Of a stretch of 64,000 nucleotides of DNA, positions 43,496 to 52,566 are shown one piece after another (position 1 is the first letter of the stretch; every line of letters begins with the position of its first letter). The notes under the pieces were generated by a model. It made no database searches and was not told the DNA's origin. It saw only the letters and a program-made list of their open reading frames with translations. The translations under genes and the position numbers were made by a program. Source of the stretch: Quadrisphaera sp. RL12-1S (GTDB lineage Bacteria > Actinomycetota > Actinomycetes > Actinomycetales > Quadrisphaeraceae); contig NZ_JACNME010000014.1 of NCBI RefSeq assembly GCF_014270065.1, forward strand, positions 1 through 64,000, written 5' to 3'.

Positions 43496-44334
43496 GGGGC
43501 GGTCCGCCCGTCGGCGGAGGCGCCCAGCAGGACGCCGGTGGCCGCGCCGGCAGCACCGGCGTCGTCACCGGCGGTGGCGGTGGCCACCGTCTGGGTGCCG
43601 GCCTGGTCGGCCATGGCGTCGACCACCGAGGGCAGCGCGGCCACGACCGTCGTCGCCAGCGCCAGGGTGACCATGATCTTCAGCGGGAAGCCGAGGGAGA
43701 ACGCCTGCAGGGCGGGGGCGGCGCGGGTCAGCAGACCCAGGCCGACGTCGGTGAGGAAGAGGACGGCGACCAGCGGCCCGGCGATCTGCAGCGCGGAGAC
43801 GAACATCTGCGTGGTGCCCTCGAGCACCAGGCGCGCCATGAGCGCGGAGGAGATGTGCTCCTGCAGACCCAGCACCGAGAAGCTCCGGGCCAGGCCGTGC
43901 AGGACCACGAGGTACCCGTCCGAGGCGAACAGCAGCACCACGGTGGTCATCTGGTAGAGCCGGCCGAAGACCGCGGCGCCGGTCTCCATCTGCGGGTCGT
44001 AGGCGGTGGCCGCCTGGAAGCCGCCGAACAGGTCGAGCATGTTGCCGGCCGCCTGCACCGCGGAGAAGACCAGGTAGCACAGGAAGCCCAGGGAGGCGCC
44101 CACGAGCACCTGCGAGAGCGCACCCAGCACGAGGTCGGCCGTGGACAGCGACAGCGTGGAGAAGTCCATCGTGGAGCCCAGCGCCAGGGTGATGCCCAGG
44201 GCCAGCAGCGCCTTCACCTGGTTGGGGATGGCCTTGTGGGAGAACGGCGGGGCGATGGCGAGCCAGGCGGTGACCCGCAGCAGCACGAGCAGGTGACCGG
44301 CGACGGTCGTCAGCGCGATGGTGGGCAGCTCCAC
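43492..44334 (-). CDS. fliR: Flagellar export gate protein FliR
   Basis: 280 residues with about six membrane helices. It begins MELPTIALTTVAGHLLVLLR and has the family segment APPFSHKAIPNQVKALLAL (about 28-46). FliR forms the export gate with FliP and FliQ. It is 13 bases downstream of fliQ and overlaps flhB at its end. The C-terminus carries about 40 extra Ala/Thr-rich residues. Confidence 0.93.
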   Translation of the reverse strand: MELPTIALTTVAGHLLVLLRVTAWLAIAPPFSHKAIPNQVKALLALGITLALGSTMDFSTLSLSTADLVLGALSQVLVGASLGFLCYLVFSAVQAAGNMLDLFGGFQAATAYDPQMETGAAVFGRLYQMTTVVLLFASDGYLVVLHGLARSFSVLGLQEHISSALMARLVLEGTTQMFVSALQIAGPLVAVLFLTDVGLGLLTRAAPALQAFSLGFPLKIMVTLALATTVVAALPSVVDAMADQAGTQTVATATAGDDAGAAGAATGVLLGASADGRTAP

Positions 44335-44347
44335 GGGTCTCCTCCTC

Positions 44348-44620
44348 TCAGCCCATCGCCAGCAGCGCCGGGATCCGGTCGAACAGCTGGGTGGTGAAGT
44401 CGTTCATCTCGGCGAGCATCCAGTTGCCCGCCACCACGAGGACGACGGCCACGCCGACCGCCTTCGGCACGAAGGACAGCGTCGGCTCCTGGATCTGGGT
44501 GACCGACTGGAACAGCGAGACGGTGAAGCCGATCGACAGGGCGACCAGCAGCATCGGCGCGGAGAGCTTGGCGGCGACGACCATCGCCTGCACGGCGATG
44601 TCGATGACGGCGGCGTCCAT
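44348..44620 (-). CDS. fliQ: Flagellar export gate protein FliQ
   Basis: 90 residues with two membrane helices. The conserved stretch SIGFTVSLFQSVTQIQEPTL (about 29-48) is diagnostic. The start ATG 44620 shares one base with the fliP stop codon (TGATG), giving tight translational coupling. FliQ surrounds the FliP-FliR core of the export gate. Confidence 0.95.
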   Translation of the reverse strand: MDAAVIDIAVQAMVVAAKLSAPMLLVALSIGFTVSLFQSVTQIQEPTLSFVPKAVGVAVVLVVAGNWMLAEMNDFTTQLFDRIPALLAMG

Positions 44621-45357
44621 CAGCGGTAGCTCCCCACCAGGGCCGTCACGATGAGGCCCCACCCGTTGACCATGACGAAGAGCAGCAGCTTGAACGGCAG
44701 GGAGACGGTCACCGGCGGGAGCATCATCATGCCCATCGCCATCAGGCCCGAGGACACGACGATGTCGATGACCAGGAACGGGATGTAGACGACGAAGCCG
44801 ATGATGAACGCGGCTCGCAGCTCCGAGAGCACGAACGCCGGGATGAGCGTGGTCAGCGGGACGTCTGCCGGGTTCGCCGGGTTGGGGCGGTCGGCGGCGC
44901 GGGTGATGAGCGCCAGGTCCTGCTGACGGGTCTGGTGGAGCATGAACTGCTTCAGCGGCTCGGCGGCGGCCTCGAACATCTGCGTCTGCGTGATGGTGCC
45001 GTGCAGGAAGGGCTGCACCGCGTCCGCGTTGATCTGCGTGATCACCGGGGCCATGACGAACAGCGACAGGAACAGGGCCAGGCCGGCGAGCACCTGGTTG
45101 GGCGGCACTCCCTGCAGGCCGAGGGCGTTGCGGGTGATGCTCAGGACCACCATGATCTTGGTGAAGGCCGTCATCATCAGCAGCATCGCCGGCGCCACGG
45201 ACAGCAGCGTGATGGCGAGGATGAGGACGATGGACGTGCTCGGCGTCCCGTCGATGCCGTTGACGGCGACGGTGAGGCCTCCCCCGGAGGGGGCGGTCGG
45301 GCCGACCGGGCCCGCGGGCCCTGCCGCGGCCCCTGCCGTCAGCAGGGCGGTGATCAT
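44620..45357 (-). CDS. fliP: Flagellar export gate protein FliP
   Basis: 245 residues. An N-terminal hydrophobic signal-like segment and a short external stretch are followed by the family core: LLMMTAFTKIMVVLSITRNA, GVPPNQVLAGLALFLSLFVM and the C-terminal FLVIDIVVSSGLMAMGMMML. Five FliP subunits build the export channel. It overlaps fliO at its start (45354-45357) and fliQ at its end. Confidence 0.95.
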   Translation of the reverse strand: MITALLTAGAAAGPAGPVGPTAPSGGGLTVAVNGIDGTPSTSIVLILAITLLSVAPAMLLMMTAFTKIMVVLSITRNALGLQGVPPNQVLAGLALFLSLFVMAPVITQINADAVQPFLHGTITQTQMFEAAAEPLKQFMLHQTRQQDLALITRAADRPNPANPADVPLTTLIPAFVLSELRAAFIIGFVVYIPFLVIDIVVSSGLMAMGMMMLPPVTVSLPFKLLLFVMVNGWGLIVTALVGSYR

Positions 45358-45869
45358 CGCCGGGTCGTCCTCTCGCGCAGCACCTCGAGGGCCGAGGTCC
45401 AGGTGGCCGGGGAGAGCGCCGAGCCGGCCAGGGCACCGCGCTGGGGGGTGGCGCCCACGGTCGCCACGGCCCGGGCGGGCGCGGCGGCGGGGGTGAAAGC
45501 CGCGCTGACGGTGCCGAGGCTGCTCACGGGGGTGCGGACCTCGCGGACGCTCACCACCTGAGCGGCCTCCACGACGTCGTCGGTGGTGGCGGCGGGTCGC
45601 TCGAAGTCGGTCAGCGGCATGCGGGCGAGCAGCTGCACCTGGGTGTCGGTGACGCCCACCACGAGGGCGTCGTCACCCACCCGCAGCACCGAGACGCCGG
45701 CGGAGCGGGTGAGGGACTGGCGCGCCAGCACGGTGAAGCGGGTGGCGTCGACCGCGCGGCCGCCGCTGCGCCGCTTGGCGACGCGCTGCATGACCACCAC
45801 GAGGCCGAGGACGACGGCGAGGGAGAGGACGACGCGGACGACGAGGGCCAGGACGTCAGTGGATCCCAC
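45354..45869 (-). CDS. fliO: Flagellar biosynthesis protein FliO
   Basis: 171 residues with one N-terminal membrane helix (about 5-27) and a small beta domain (FTVLARQSLTRSAGVSVLRV, DDALVVGVTDTQVQLLARM in outline), as in FliO proteins that help assemble the FliP ring. The tail is Ala-rich. Position between fliN and fliP confirms the call. Confidence 0.85.
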   Translation of the reverse strand: MGSTDVLALVVRVVLSLAVVLGLVVVMQRVAKRRSGGRAVDATRFTVLARQSLTRSAGVSVLRVGDDALVVGVTDTQVQLLARMPLTDFERPAATTDDVVEAAQVVSVREVRTPVSSLGTVSAAFTPAAAPARAVATVGATPQRGALAGSALSPATWTSALEVLRERTTRR

Positions 45870-45875
45870 GGCCGC

Positions 45876-46637
45876 TCAGTCCTCAGCGCCGGGCTCGACG
45901 ATCTCGGTGATGCGCAGGCCGTAGTCCTCGTCCACGACGACGACCTCGCCCCGCGCCAGCAGGCGGCCGTTGACCAGCAGGTCCGCCGGGGCACCGGCGG
46001 CGCGGTCCAGCTCCACCACGGAACCGGGGGTCAGGGCGAGCAGGTCCTTGACGGACATGCGGGTGCGGCCCAGCTCCACCGTCACGACCATCTCGACGCC
46101 GCGCAGCAGCGCCATGCCGGCGCGGCCGGCGGCGTTCTGCACCGGCACCGCCGGGCCGCTCGGGACTCCGGAGGGGATGGCGGTCTGCGCGATCAGCAGG
46201 CCGACCCAGACCACCACCTCCTGCGCCTCGGAGTTCGCGTCCACCAGCGGCACCCACAGGGCGTCCGGCTCGGCGACCGCAGCGGCCACGTCGACCGCCT
46301 GCACCGCGCCGGGCACCGAGGGGCCCGTGGCGGTGACGGCGGCGCGCAGCGCCGGGGCGATCGCGTCGACGACGGGCAGCGGGCCGCCCTCCGCACCGGC
46401 GAGCGCCTCCTCCAGGGAGGGGTCGACGATGACGACCAGCGTGCCCGAGACGGCACCGGTGAAGGCGGCCGACACGGCGGTGCCGTCAGCGGTGGGGGCG
46501 AGCGACCCGTCCGAGGGGCCGACCGCCAGGGTCGCGCCGGAGGGCAGCTGCTCGGCGGCGACGGCGGCGGCGGCCAGCAGCGCGGTCTGCGCGGCCTGCG
46601 CGGCGGCCTCGGGGCGGGCGTCCGTGGGGGTGGTCAT
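45876..46637 (-). CDS. fliN: Flagellar switch protein FliN with N-terminal CheC-like extension
   Basis: 253 residues. The C-terminal about 75 are a FliN/SpoA domain ([60 protein letters not shown]). The N-terminal about 160 form a further domain with alternating strands and helices ([29 protein letters not shown]) resembling the CheC/CheX-like domain of FliY, without clear phosphatase E-x-x-N motifs. FliN forms the base of the C-ring and binds FliH. It overlaps the fliM stop by 4 bases. Confidence 0.88.
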   Translation of the reverse strand: MTTPTDARPEAAAQAAQTALLAAAAVAAEQLPSGATLAVGPSDGSLAPTADGTAVSAAFTGAVSGTLVVIVDPSLEEALAGAEGGPLPVVDAIAPALRAAVTATGPSVPGAVQAVDVAAAVAEPDALWVPLVDANSEAQEVVVWVGLLIAQTAIPSGVPSGPAVPVQNAAGRAGMALLRGVEMVVTVELGRTRMSVKDLLALTPGSVVELDRAAGAPADLLVNGRLLARGEVVVVDEDYGLRITEIVEPGAED

Positions 46638-47587
46638 CGCGTCTCCTCATCAGGGTTCACCACGAGGCAGGCCAGGCGGGTGCCGCTCGTGCCGGGGACG
46701 GCGCGGGCGAGGGCGACGTCGTCGGTGACGACGTCGAGGGGGCGGGCGGTCGGGTGCGGCAGGTGCAGCACGTCGCCGACGGCGAGGGCGGTCACCGCCT
46801 GCACGGACAGTGCCATGGGCGTCATCCGGACGTGAACGTCCACGGGCAGCTCGGGGACGGCGCGGGAGAGCACGTCCGCGGCGTGCGCGGCGGTGCGGCG
46901 CTGCTCCTCGGTGCCGTCGTGGGCGCCGCGGTTCTCGGTGAGCCGGGCGAGCACGGGGTTCAGCGGCAGCATCACGGAGAAGGCCGCGGGCTCGGCGTCC
47001 TCACCGAGCGTCACCGTGAACCCGGCCACGAGGACCACGTCCGCGGGCGCCGCCAGGGTGAGGAACTGGGAGGTCTGGTCCACGTCGGCCAGCACGGGCG
47101 CCATGGGCACCGTGCCGGCGAAGGCGGTGCCGAGGTCGCCCAGCAGGCGGCCGGCCAGGCTCTCGATGAGGCGGTTGTCGATGTCCGTCAGCTCGCGCTC
47201 GGGGTTGAGCACGGTCGGCTCGACGTTGCCGTGGCCGCCCAGGAGGAAGTCCATCGCCGTCATGACGGTGGCCGCCTCGAGGACGACGAGCCCGCTGGCA
47301 CCCCCCGCCTCGGTGCGGAAGGTGAGGAAGACGCCCTGAGAGGGCTGGCCCGCGAGGTGGTCCTCGAAGCTGCGGGCGCCCACGCCGGTGCACACGACGG
47401 TGCAGGTCTGGCGCAGGCGGGTGAGCAGCGTGGTGGAGAACTGGCGCGCGAAGGCCTCGAAGGCCACCTCGAGGGCGCGGGAGTGCTCGCGGGCCAGTGC
47501 CGTGGGGCGCGTGAAGTCGTACTCGCTCACCACGCCCCGGCGCCGCTTGCGGCGAGCGGGCGCTGCGCTCGGGCTCGGAGGTGTCAC
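46634..47587 (-). CDS. fliM: Flagellar switch protein FliM
   Basis: 317 residues. After a basic N-terminal leader comes [20 protein letters not shown], then the CheC-like middle domain ([29 protein letters not shown]), and a C-terminal SpoA domain. The usual N-terminal CheY-binding peptide (LSQxEIDALL) is absent, as in some other actinobacterial FliM proteins. The start is GTG 47587 with a weak ribosome site; other GTG codons nearby are possible. It is separated from fliL by 134 bases including a hairpin, so it may have its own promoter. Confidence 0.9.
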   Translation of the reverse strand: MTPPSPSAAPARRKRRRGVVSEYDFTRPTALAREHSRALEVAFEAFARQFSTTLLTRLRQTCTVVCTGVGARSFEDHLAGQPSQGVFLTFRTEAGGASGLVVLEAATVMTAMDFLLGGHGNVEPTVLNPERELTDIDNRLIESLAGRLLGDLGTAFAGTVPMAPVLADVDQTSQFLTLAAPADVVLVAGFTVTLGEDAEPAAFSVMLPLNPVLARLTENRGAHDGTEEQRRTAAHAADVLSRAVPELPVDVHVRMTPMALSVQAVTALAVGDVLHLPHPTARPLDVVTDDVALARAVPGTSGTRLACLVVNPDEETR

Positions 47588-47659
47588 AGAGGAGTTGTCG
47601 GCAGGACGGGTGAGGAGGTTGAGCCGTTCGGGGGACCTTCTTCAGATCCTCTCGGCGAC

Positions 47660-47697
47660 CGCGGGGGTCCGCCGGCGTCCGGCGCCGGGCCCCCGCG
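47660..47697 (-). terminator. GC-rich hairpin after fliL
   Basis: 8-bp perfect arms CGCGGGGG (47660-47667) and CCCCCGCG (47690-47697), with further pairing inside the 22-base loop, 25 bases past the fliL stop. It separates motAB-fliL from fliM and the export genes. Confidence 0.6.
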
Positions 47698-47721
47698 ACC
47701 ACCGGGGGACGTCGGTGCAGG

Positions 47722-48201
47722 TCACTGCATGACGTACTGGGTGAGGTAGACGTCGAGCACCTTGTCGTCGTACGCCTCCTTGATGCTCTTCACCAGCTCG
47801 GCCTTGTACTTGTCGCGGCCCTCGGGGGTGCTGATGTCGGCCATGGACGTGCCGCTGTAGAGGGCGATGACCGCGTCGAGGGCCTTGCTGCCGTCGACGT
47901 CCTCGGTGACCGCCGAGCTCTCCTGCAGCGCGATGCCGATCTTGAGGAAGTGGCCGTCGGCGAGGTTGACGCTGATCGGGTCGAGGGTCTTGACCTTGCC
48001 CAGCTTCGCCTCCTGCTCGGCCTTGGCGGCCGCGGCCTGCTCCTCGGCGGTCGGCGGCGCCTTGGGCGCGAGCACGAGGAAGTAGGCCGCGCCTCCCCCG
48101 CCCATGAGCACGATGACCGCGACGAGGATGAGGACGAGCTTGTTGGGGCCCTTCTTCTTCGGGGCCTCGGTCTCGGCGGGCGTGGCGGTGGCGGTGGCCA
48201 T
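47722..48201 (-). CDS. fliL: Flagellar basal-body-associated protein FliL
   Basis: 159 residues: a short Lys-rich cytoplasmic tail, one membrane helix (about 20-42, LVLILVAVIVLMGGGGAAYF) and an external domain with ISVNLADGHFLKIGIALQ, the FliL core that surrounds the stator. It lies 47 bases downstream of motB, as is common. Confidence 0.92.
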   Translation of the reverse strand: MATATATPAETEAPKKKGPNKLVLILVAVIVLMGGGGAAYFLVLAPKAPPTAEEQAAAAKAEQEAKLGKVKTLDPISVNLADGHFLKIGIALQESSAVTEDVDGSKALDAVIALYSGTSMADISTPEGRDKYKAELVKSIKEAYDDKVLDVYLTQYVMQ

Positions 48202-48248
48202 GGCGGGCGTCCTGTCGTGAGTGGCGGGTGGGCGGTCTGGAGGGTCGG

Positions 48249-49208
48249 TCAGCTGCTGGCGGTGGCGGTGCTGGTGGGCGCGGCGTCCCCGCTGAGGTGG
48301 GGGATGGCGCCGACGTCGCTGCCCGGGACCACGTCCGAGGGCTGGGCTCCCCCGGCCACGGCCCGCAGGGCAGCGGCCTGGGTGGCACCGGCGGCCGAGG
48401 GGGCCTTGGCCATGAGCACGATGTCCACCCGGCGGTTGCCCTCGAAGGCCCGCGGGTCGTCGTCGGGGAACAGCGGGTGCTGGTCGCCCATGCCGGTCAG
48501 CCGCAGCCGACCACCGGCCACGCCGTCGTCCTTGAGCCGCAGGAGCACCGCGGTCGCGCGGGCGCCCGAGAGCTCCCAGTTGTTGGCGTACTGGCTGGTG
48601 CTGATGGCGAGGTTGTTGGTGTAGCCGACCACCGAGATCTGCCGGTCGTTGCTCTGCAGCAGCGGCACCACCACGTCCAGCACGCGCAGGCCGGCGGGCT
48701 CGATGGTGGCGCTGCCGTTGGCGAAGAAGACGTTGTTCGCCGCCACGCTGATGACCAGCCCGTCCTCGGTGACCTTGGTGGTCACCTGGCTCTGGAGGTC
48801 CTGCGCCTTGAGCTGGGCGTCGACCTGCTGCTGGAGCCGCGCGAGGTCGTCGGCCTCCTGCGCGGCGTCCTGCGCGGCCCTGCCCTGGGAGGAGCTGATG
48901 GTGGTGGCGTCCGAGGCCTGGGCCGCTCCGCTCATCGTCCCGGCGCCCAGGTCGACCACGCTCTTGGTCGAGCCGTCGACGACGCCGCTGCCGCCGTCCG
49001 TCGGGAGCGACTCGTTGCCGAAGCCCGCGGCGAGCGAGGTCTTGAGCTCCAGGTACTTCTTCTGGTCGACGTTGCTCATGGCGAACAGCACGAGGAAGAG
49101 CGCCATGAGCACCGTCATCATGTCCGAGTAGGACACGGCCCAGCGCTCGTGGTTCTCGTGCTCCTCCTCGTGGTGCTTCTTGGCCCTGCCCTTCCCGTGC
49201 CCCGACAT
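48249..49208 (-). CDS. motB: Flagellar motor stator protein MotB
   Basis: 319 residues. A Lys/His/Glu-rich N-terminus precedes the single helix with the proton-carrying Asp in AVSYSDMMTVLMALFLVLFA (Asp about 29). A Ser/Ala/Gln linker and an OmpA-like peptidoglycan-binding domain follow (about 165-275, ISVVGYTNNLAIS, NWELSGARATAVL, GNRRVDIVLM). I chose ATG 49208, sharing one base with the motA stop. The Ala/Thr-rich tail is longer than usual. Confidence 0.94.
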   Translation of the reverse strand: MSGHGKGRAKKHHEEEHENHERWAVSYSDMMTVLMALFLVLFAMSNVDQKKYLELKTSLAAGFGNESLPTDGGSGVVDGSTKSVVDLGAGTMSGAAQASDATTISSSQGRAAQDAAQEADDLARLQQQVDAQLKAQDLQSQVTTKVTEDGLVISVAANNVFFANGSATIEPAGLRVLDVVVPLLQSNDRQISVVGYTNNLAISTSQYANNWELSGARATAVLLRLKDDGVAGGRLRLTGMGDQHPLFPDDDPRAFEGNRRVDIVLMAKAPSAAGATQAAALRAVAGGAQPSDVVPGSDVGAIPHLSGDAAPTSTATASS

Positions 49209-49978
49209 CAGGCCGCCTCCTTCTCCTTCTTGCCGGTGCTCGGCACGAGGCTGCGCAGGCGCTGGCCCACCAGGCGCGGGTTGGCCCCGGCCTGGACGGC
49301 CATGAGGCCCTCCACGATCAGCTCCATGTGCGCGCACTCGGTCTCCGACAGGCGCTTGAGGCGCGCGCCGAAGGGCAGGCAGATGATGTTGGCGGTGAGC
49401 AGGCCCCAGAAGGTCGCGACGAGCGCCGCGGCGATCATGTGGCCGAGCTTGGTCGGGTCGGCGAGGTTCTCGAGCACGTGGACCAGCGACACGACGGTGC
49501 CGATGATGCCGACGGTCGGGGCGTAACCGCCGGCCGTGGAGTAGAACGCCGAGGCGATCTTGTCGGTGGCGCGCTTGGTCTCGATCTTCGACGCGAGCAT
49601 CTCGCGCAGGTCCTCGGGGTCGGCGCCGTCGATGGCGGACTGCAGACCGTCCTTGAGGAACTCGTCGTCCACGTCCTTCGCGGCGTCCTCGAGGGCCAGC
49701 AGGCCCTCGCGGCGCGCGGTCTCGGCGAGCGAGACGAGGGTGTCGATGGTCTTGGACGGGTTCACGGCCTTGCCCGTGAGCGCCTTGACGGTGCCCTGGA
49801 TGATGAAGGGGATGTCGGCCATGCGCGTGCCGGCGAGGCTCGCGCCGATCGTCCCCAGGATGACCAGGGTCATGGCGGGGATGAGGATGACGGACATCGG
49901 GCTGGAGCCCTCGAGGATGATCGCCAGCAGGATGCCGCCGACCGCGAGGCCGAGCCCGATCAGGGTTGCCGGATCCAT
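49208..49978 (-). CDS. motA: Flagellar motor stator protein MotA
   Basis: 256 residues with four membrane helices (about 3-25, 30-50, 150-172, 182-205). The large cytoplasmic loop contains RREGLLALEDAAKDVDDEFL, and the later helices carry YAPTVGIIGTVVSLVHVLE and the conserved prolines of the torque interface. It forms the proton channel with MotB. The start ATG 49978 overlaps the flbD stop (TGATG) and has GAGGAGG upstream, inside flbD. Confidence 0.95.
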   Translation of the reverse strand: MDPATLIGLGLAVGGILLAIILEGSSPMSVILIPAMTLVILGTIGASLAGTRMADIPFIIQGTVKALTGKAVNPSKTIDTLVSLAETARREGLLALEDAAKDVDDEFLKDGLQSAIDGADPEDLREMLASKIETKRATDKIASAFYSTAGGYAPTVGIIGTVVSLVHVLENLADPTKLGHMIAAALVATFWGLLTANIICLPFGARLKRLSETECAHMELIVEGLMAVQAGANPRLVGQRLRSLVPSTGKKEKEAA

Positions 49979-50304
49979 CACACCTCCTCGGGGGCGGCCT
50001 CGCGCGAGACCACGCGCAGGGCAGGGACGACGTGCAGGTCGGGGCGGAGGTCGCCGCGCGCCTCGGAGCAGGGCTCGGGCGCGGAGAGCGCAGCGGGGAC
50101 CGGCTCGCGCAGGGAGCGGGCGCTGGCCACCACGCTGGCGCGGTAGTCGCGGACGAGGTCGATGACCTCGACGACCGACTCCGCGACGAGGTACTTGGTG
50201 CCGTCGATGAGCGTGAGGACCGTGTCGGGGGTCGCCTCGACCCGCTCGAGCAGGTCGGGGTTGACCGCGAACGCAGCCCCGGTCAAGCGCGTGACGAGGA
50301 TCAT
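49978..50304 (-). CDS. flbD: FlbD family flagellar protein
   Basis: 108 residues. The first 60 match the small FlbD/SwrD family (MILVTRLTGAAFAVNPDLLE, DTVLTLIDGTKYLV). SwrD of Bacillus raises motor power, and its gene sits before motAB-type genes here too. The remaining 45 residues are a Pro/Ala-rich tail not usual for the family. It begins 137 bases after flgE, beyond a strong hairpin. Confidence 0.85.
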   Translation of the reverse strand: MILVTRLTGAAFAVNPDLLERVEATPDTVLTLIDGTKYLVAESVVEVIDLVRDYRASVVASARSLREPVPAALSAPEPCSEARGDLRPDLHVVPALRVVSREAAPEEV

Positions 50305-50390
50305 GACGACCGTCCTTGAGAGTCCGATGAGCCGCCCTTCCGTGGGCGCCTCCACGTGCTCCATCGGCGCTGGCGCGCCTCCGGTGAGGA

Positions 50391-50434
50391 GTCCGGGTGG
50401 CGACCTCGACGGCGTCGAGGACCGCCACCCGGAC
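50391..50434 (-). terminator. Strong two-tier hairpin after flgE
   Basis: 12-bp perfect outer arms (GTCCGGGTGGCG at 50391-50402 and complement at 50423-50434) enclose an inner 7-bp stem CCTCGAC-ggc-GTCGAGG. It begins 7 bases beyond the flgE stop and should end the flgB-flgE transcript or reduce read-through to flbD-motAB. Confidence 0.8.
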
Positions 50435-50441
50435 GGGCGCG

Positions 50442-51830
50442 TCAGCGCTTGAGGTTGACGAGCTCCTCGAGCATCGAGTCCGAGGTGGTGATGACGCGGC
50501 TGTTCGCCTGGAAGCCGCGCTGGGACACGATGAGGTTGGTGAACTCCTGCGCCAGGTCGACGTTCGACATCTCCAGCGCGCCGGAGACCAGCGAGCCGTG
50601 CGCGCCGTCGCCGGCCACGCCGACGTTCGGCAGGCCCGAGTTGGACGTCGCCTGGTAGGTCGAACCGCCCTGCTTGTCCAGGCCCGCCGGGTTGTCGAAG
50701 GTGGCGACGGCGATGCGGCCCAGCTCCTGGGAGCGACCGTTGTCGAACGAGCCGACGATGGCGCCGTCCGGGCCGACCTTCCAGCTGGTCAGGGAGCCGG
50801 CTCCGTAGCCGTCCTGGGCCGAGACCGTCACGTCCGAGATGGAGACGTCGGCGCGGTTCGCCACAGTGATCTTGGACAGGTCGAACGTGACGGGGTCCGT
50901 GAACGCCGAGCCGTCCGCGCCCTTCATGTCGTAGACCTTGACCTTCTCGTTGGTGGCGTCGACCTGCGCCCCGGACGCCGGCGTCGCGCCCGCGGCCGGG
51001 ACGTAGGTGGGGCTGCCACCGTCGGTCATGGCGCCGCTGCCGTTGAACTTCAGCTTGGCCAGCTGCGTGACCGTGGTCGAGCCGGGGACGGTCTGCGAGA
51101 GGGTCATGGTCCACTCGGTGACGAGACCGGTGTTCCCGCCGGTGGTCGACGGACCGGTCACCTTGGTCGGCGCGATGTCCACCGTGACGGGGATCGAGAC
51201 GCCGTTCTTGTCGATCAGGTTGTAGTTGAAGTTCTGCGTGGAACCGACGGCCGAGTAGCCGCTGGTCGCCGTCGCGTCGGCCACGACGTTCACGGTGTTG
51301 TCGAGGCGCCCCGAGAACGTCGCGGAGTGGGTGGCGTAGGCCGGGATGGTCTGCGTCGTGGGGATCGAGATGTTCCCGGGCGTCCCTGACGAGTTGGTGA
51401 CGCCGGCCGGGCTCGCCATCCACCCCTGGACCTTGGCCCCGGCCAGGCTCACCAGCGTCCCCGATCCGTCGACGTTGAACGCGCCGTTGCGGGTGTACTG
51501 CATCGCGCCGTTGTTGTTCAGCACGAAGAAGCCGTCGCCGTCGATGAGCATGTCGCTGTTGCGGCCGGTGGTCTGGGTCGCGCCCTGGGTGAAGTTGGTC
51601 GTGATGCCCGAGACGCGGACGCCCAGGCCCACCTGCGCGGGGTTCTGGCCGCCCTTGGCGCCCTGCGCGGCGGCGGCGTTGCCGAGGCTCTGCGACAGGG
51701 TGTCCTCGAAGATGGTGTTCGAGGCCTTGTAGCCGGTGGTGTTGACGTTGGCGATGTTGTTGCCGGTGACGTCCATCATGGTCTGCATCGAGCGCATGCC
51801 GCTGATGCCGGTGTAGAGGGAACGGAGCAC
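50442..51830 (-). CDS. flgE: Flagellar hook protein FlgE
   Basis: 462 residues. The N-terminal rod/hook motif is SLYTGISGMRSMQTMMDVTG followed by NNIANVNTTGYKASN. A middle with low-complexity hook domains has DGDGFFVLNN and DNPAGLDKQGGSTYQ. The C-terminal motif EMSNVDLAQEFTNLIVSQRG packs in the hook core. The start is GTG 51830 with AGGAGG 5 bases upstream. FlgE is exported by the FliPQR-FlhAB apparatus, and its length is set by FliK. Confidence 0.96.
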   Translation of the reverse strand: MLRSLYTGISGMRSMQTMMDVTGNNIANVNTTGYKASNTIFEDTLSQSLGNAAAAQGAKGGQNPAQVGLGVRVSGITTNFTQGATQTTGRNSDMLIDGDGFFVLNNNGAMQYTRNGAFNVDGSGTLVSLAGAKVQGWMASPAGVTNSSGTPGNISIPTTQTIPAYATHSATFSGRLDNTVNVVADATATSGYSAVGSTQNFNYNLIDKNGVSIPVTVDIAPTKVTGPSTTGGNTGLVTEWTMTLSQTVPGSTTVTQLAKLKFNGSGAMTDGGSPTYVPAAGATPASGAQVDATNEKVKVYDMKGADGSAFTDPVTFDLSKITVANRADVSISDVTVSAQDGYGAGSLTSWKVGPDGAIVGSFDNGRSQELGRIAVATFDNPAGLDKQGGSTYQATSNSGLPNVGVAGDGAHGSLVSGALEMSNVDLAQEFTNLIVSQRGFQANSRVITTSDSMLEELVNLKR

Positions 51831-51966
51831 AGGGTCCTCCTGGGAAGGGCGCGCAGCGGTGTGCTGTCGCGGTGCCGTGTGCCGTCCGTGGCCATGGGGC
51901 GTTCCGTCGGGTGCGGCCGTGCGGCCGCGTCTTCAGTTGTTGTTCGGTTGTGGGTCGAGGGACTCG

Positions 51967-52500
51967 TCAGCTGGTCTTGGACGAGCTGGTGGTCGACGAG
52001 CCGCTGGAGGTCGAGCCGCTCGCGGGGACGGTGCCGATGCCGGTGACCGAGGCGAGCGGGACGGACGCCCCGCCGATGTTCAGCGCGGGCGACCCGGAGG
52101 TGAAGAAGCTCGCGCCGCTCACCAGACCGGTCTGCGCCTTGCCTGCGGCGTCGGTGTAGTTCACGGTCTGCCCGACGAAGCCGGACGCGCTCATCCGCGA
52201 CATCAGCGCGAAGCTGTCCTGCTGCACCTTGGTCATCTCCTGCATGGCCTGCGTCGACGACAGGGTGGCCGTCTGCTGCATGACCGCGTTGGAGTCCATG
52301 GGCGCTGTCGGGTCCTGGTTCTGCAGCTGCTTGATGAGCAGCTGCAGGAAGTCCTGGTTCTTGAGGCTGGTCTTGTCGGCCGAGACCGACGGGCCAGAGC
52401 TCATGCCGTAGCGGGTGGCGTTGGTGCCGGTGGTCGCGTACGTGCCCTGCGCGTCCTTGACGACCACGGGGGCGCTGGTGGCGCCGGTGACTCCTGCCAT
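51967..52500 (-). CDS. flgD: Flagellar hook cap/assembly protein FlgD
   Basis: 177 residues. The conserved core KNQDFLQLLIKQLQNQDPTA (about 46-65) followed by MDSNAVMQQTATLSSTQAMQ identifies FlgD. A short beta region (GQTVNYTDAAGKAQTG) follows and a Ser/Thr-rich tail ends the protein. FlgD caps the growing hook. The start ATG 52500 has AGGAGG upstream. The 136-base gap to flgE holds no obvious structure. Confidence 0.93.
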   Translation of the reverse strand: MAGVTGATSAPVVVKDAQGTYATTGTNATRYGMSSGPSVSADKTSLKNQDFLQLLIKQLQNQDPTAPMDSNAVMQQTATLSSTQAMQEMTKVQQDSFALMSRMSASGFVGQTVNYTDAAGKAQTGLVSGASFFTSGSPALNIGGASVPLASVTGIGTVPASGSTSSGSSTTSSSKTS

Positions 52501-52566
52501 CTCACCTCCTGGTGTGCCAGGGACCCTCGACGGGTCCGTCAGCCGTGAGCAGCGCTGGTGCGCCCC

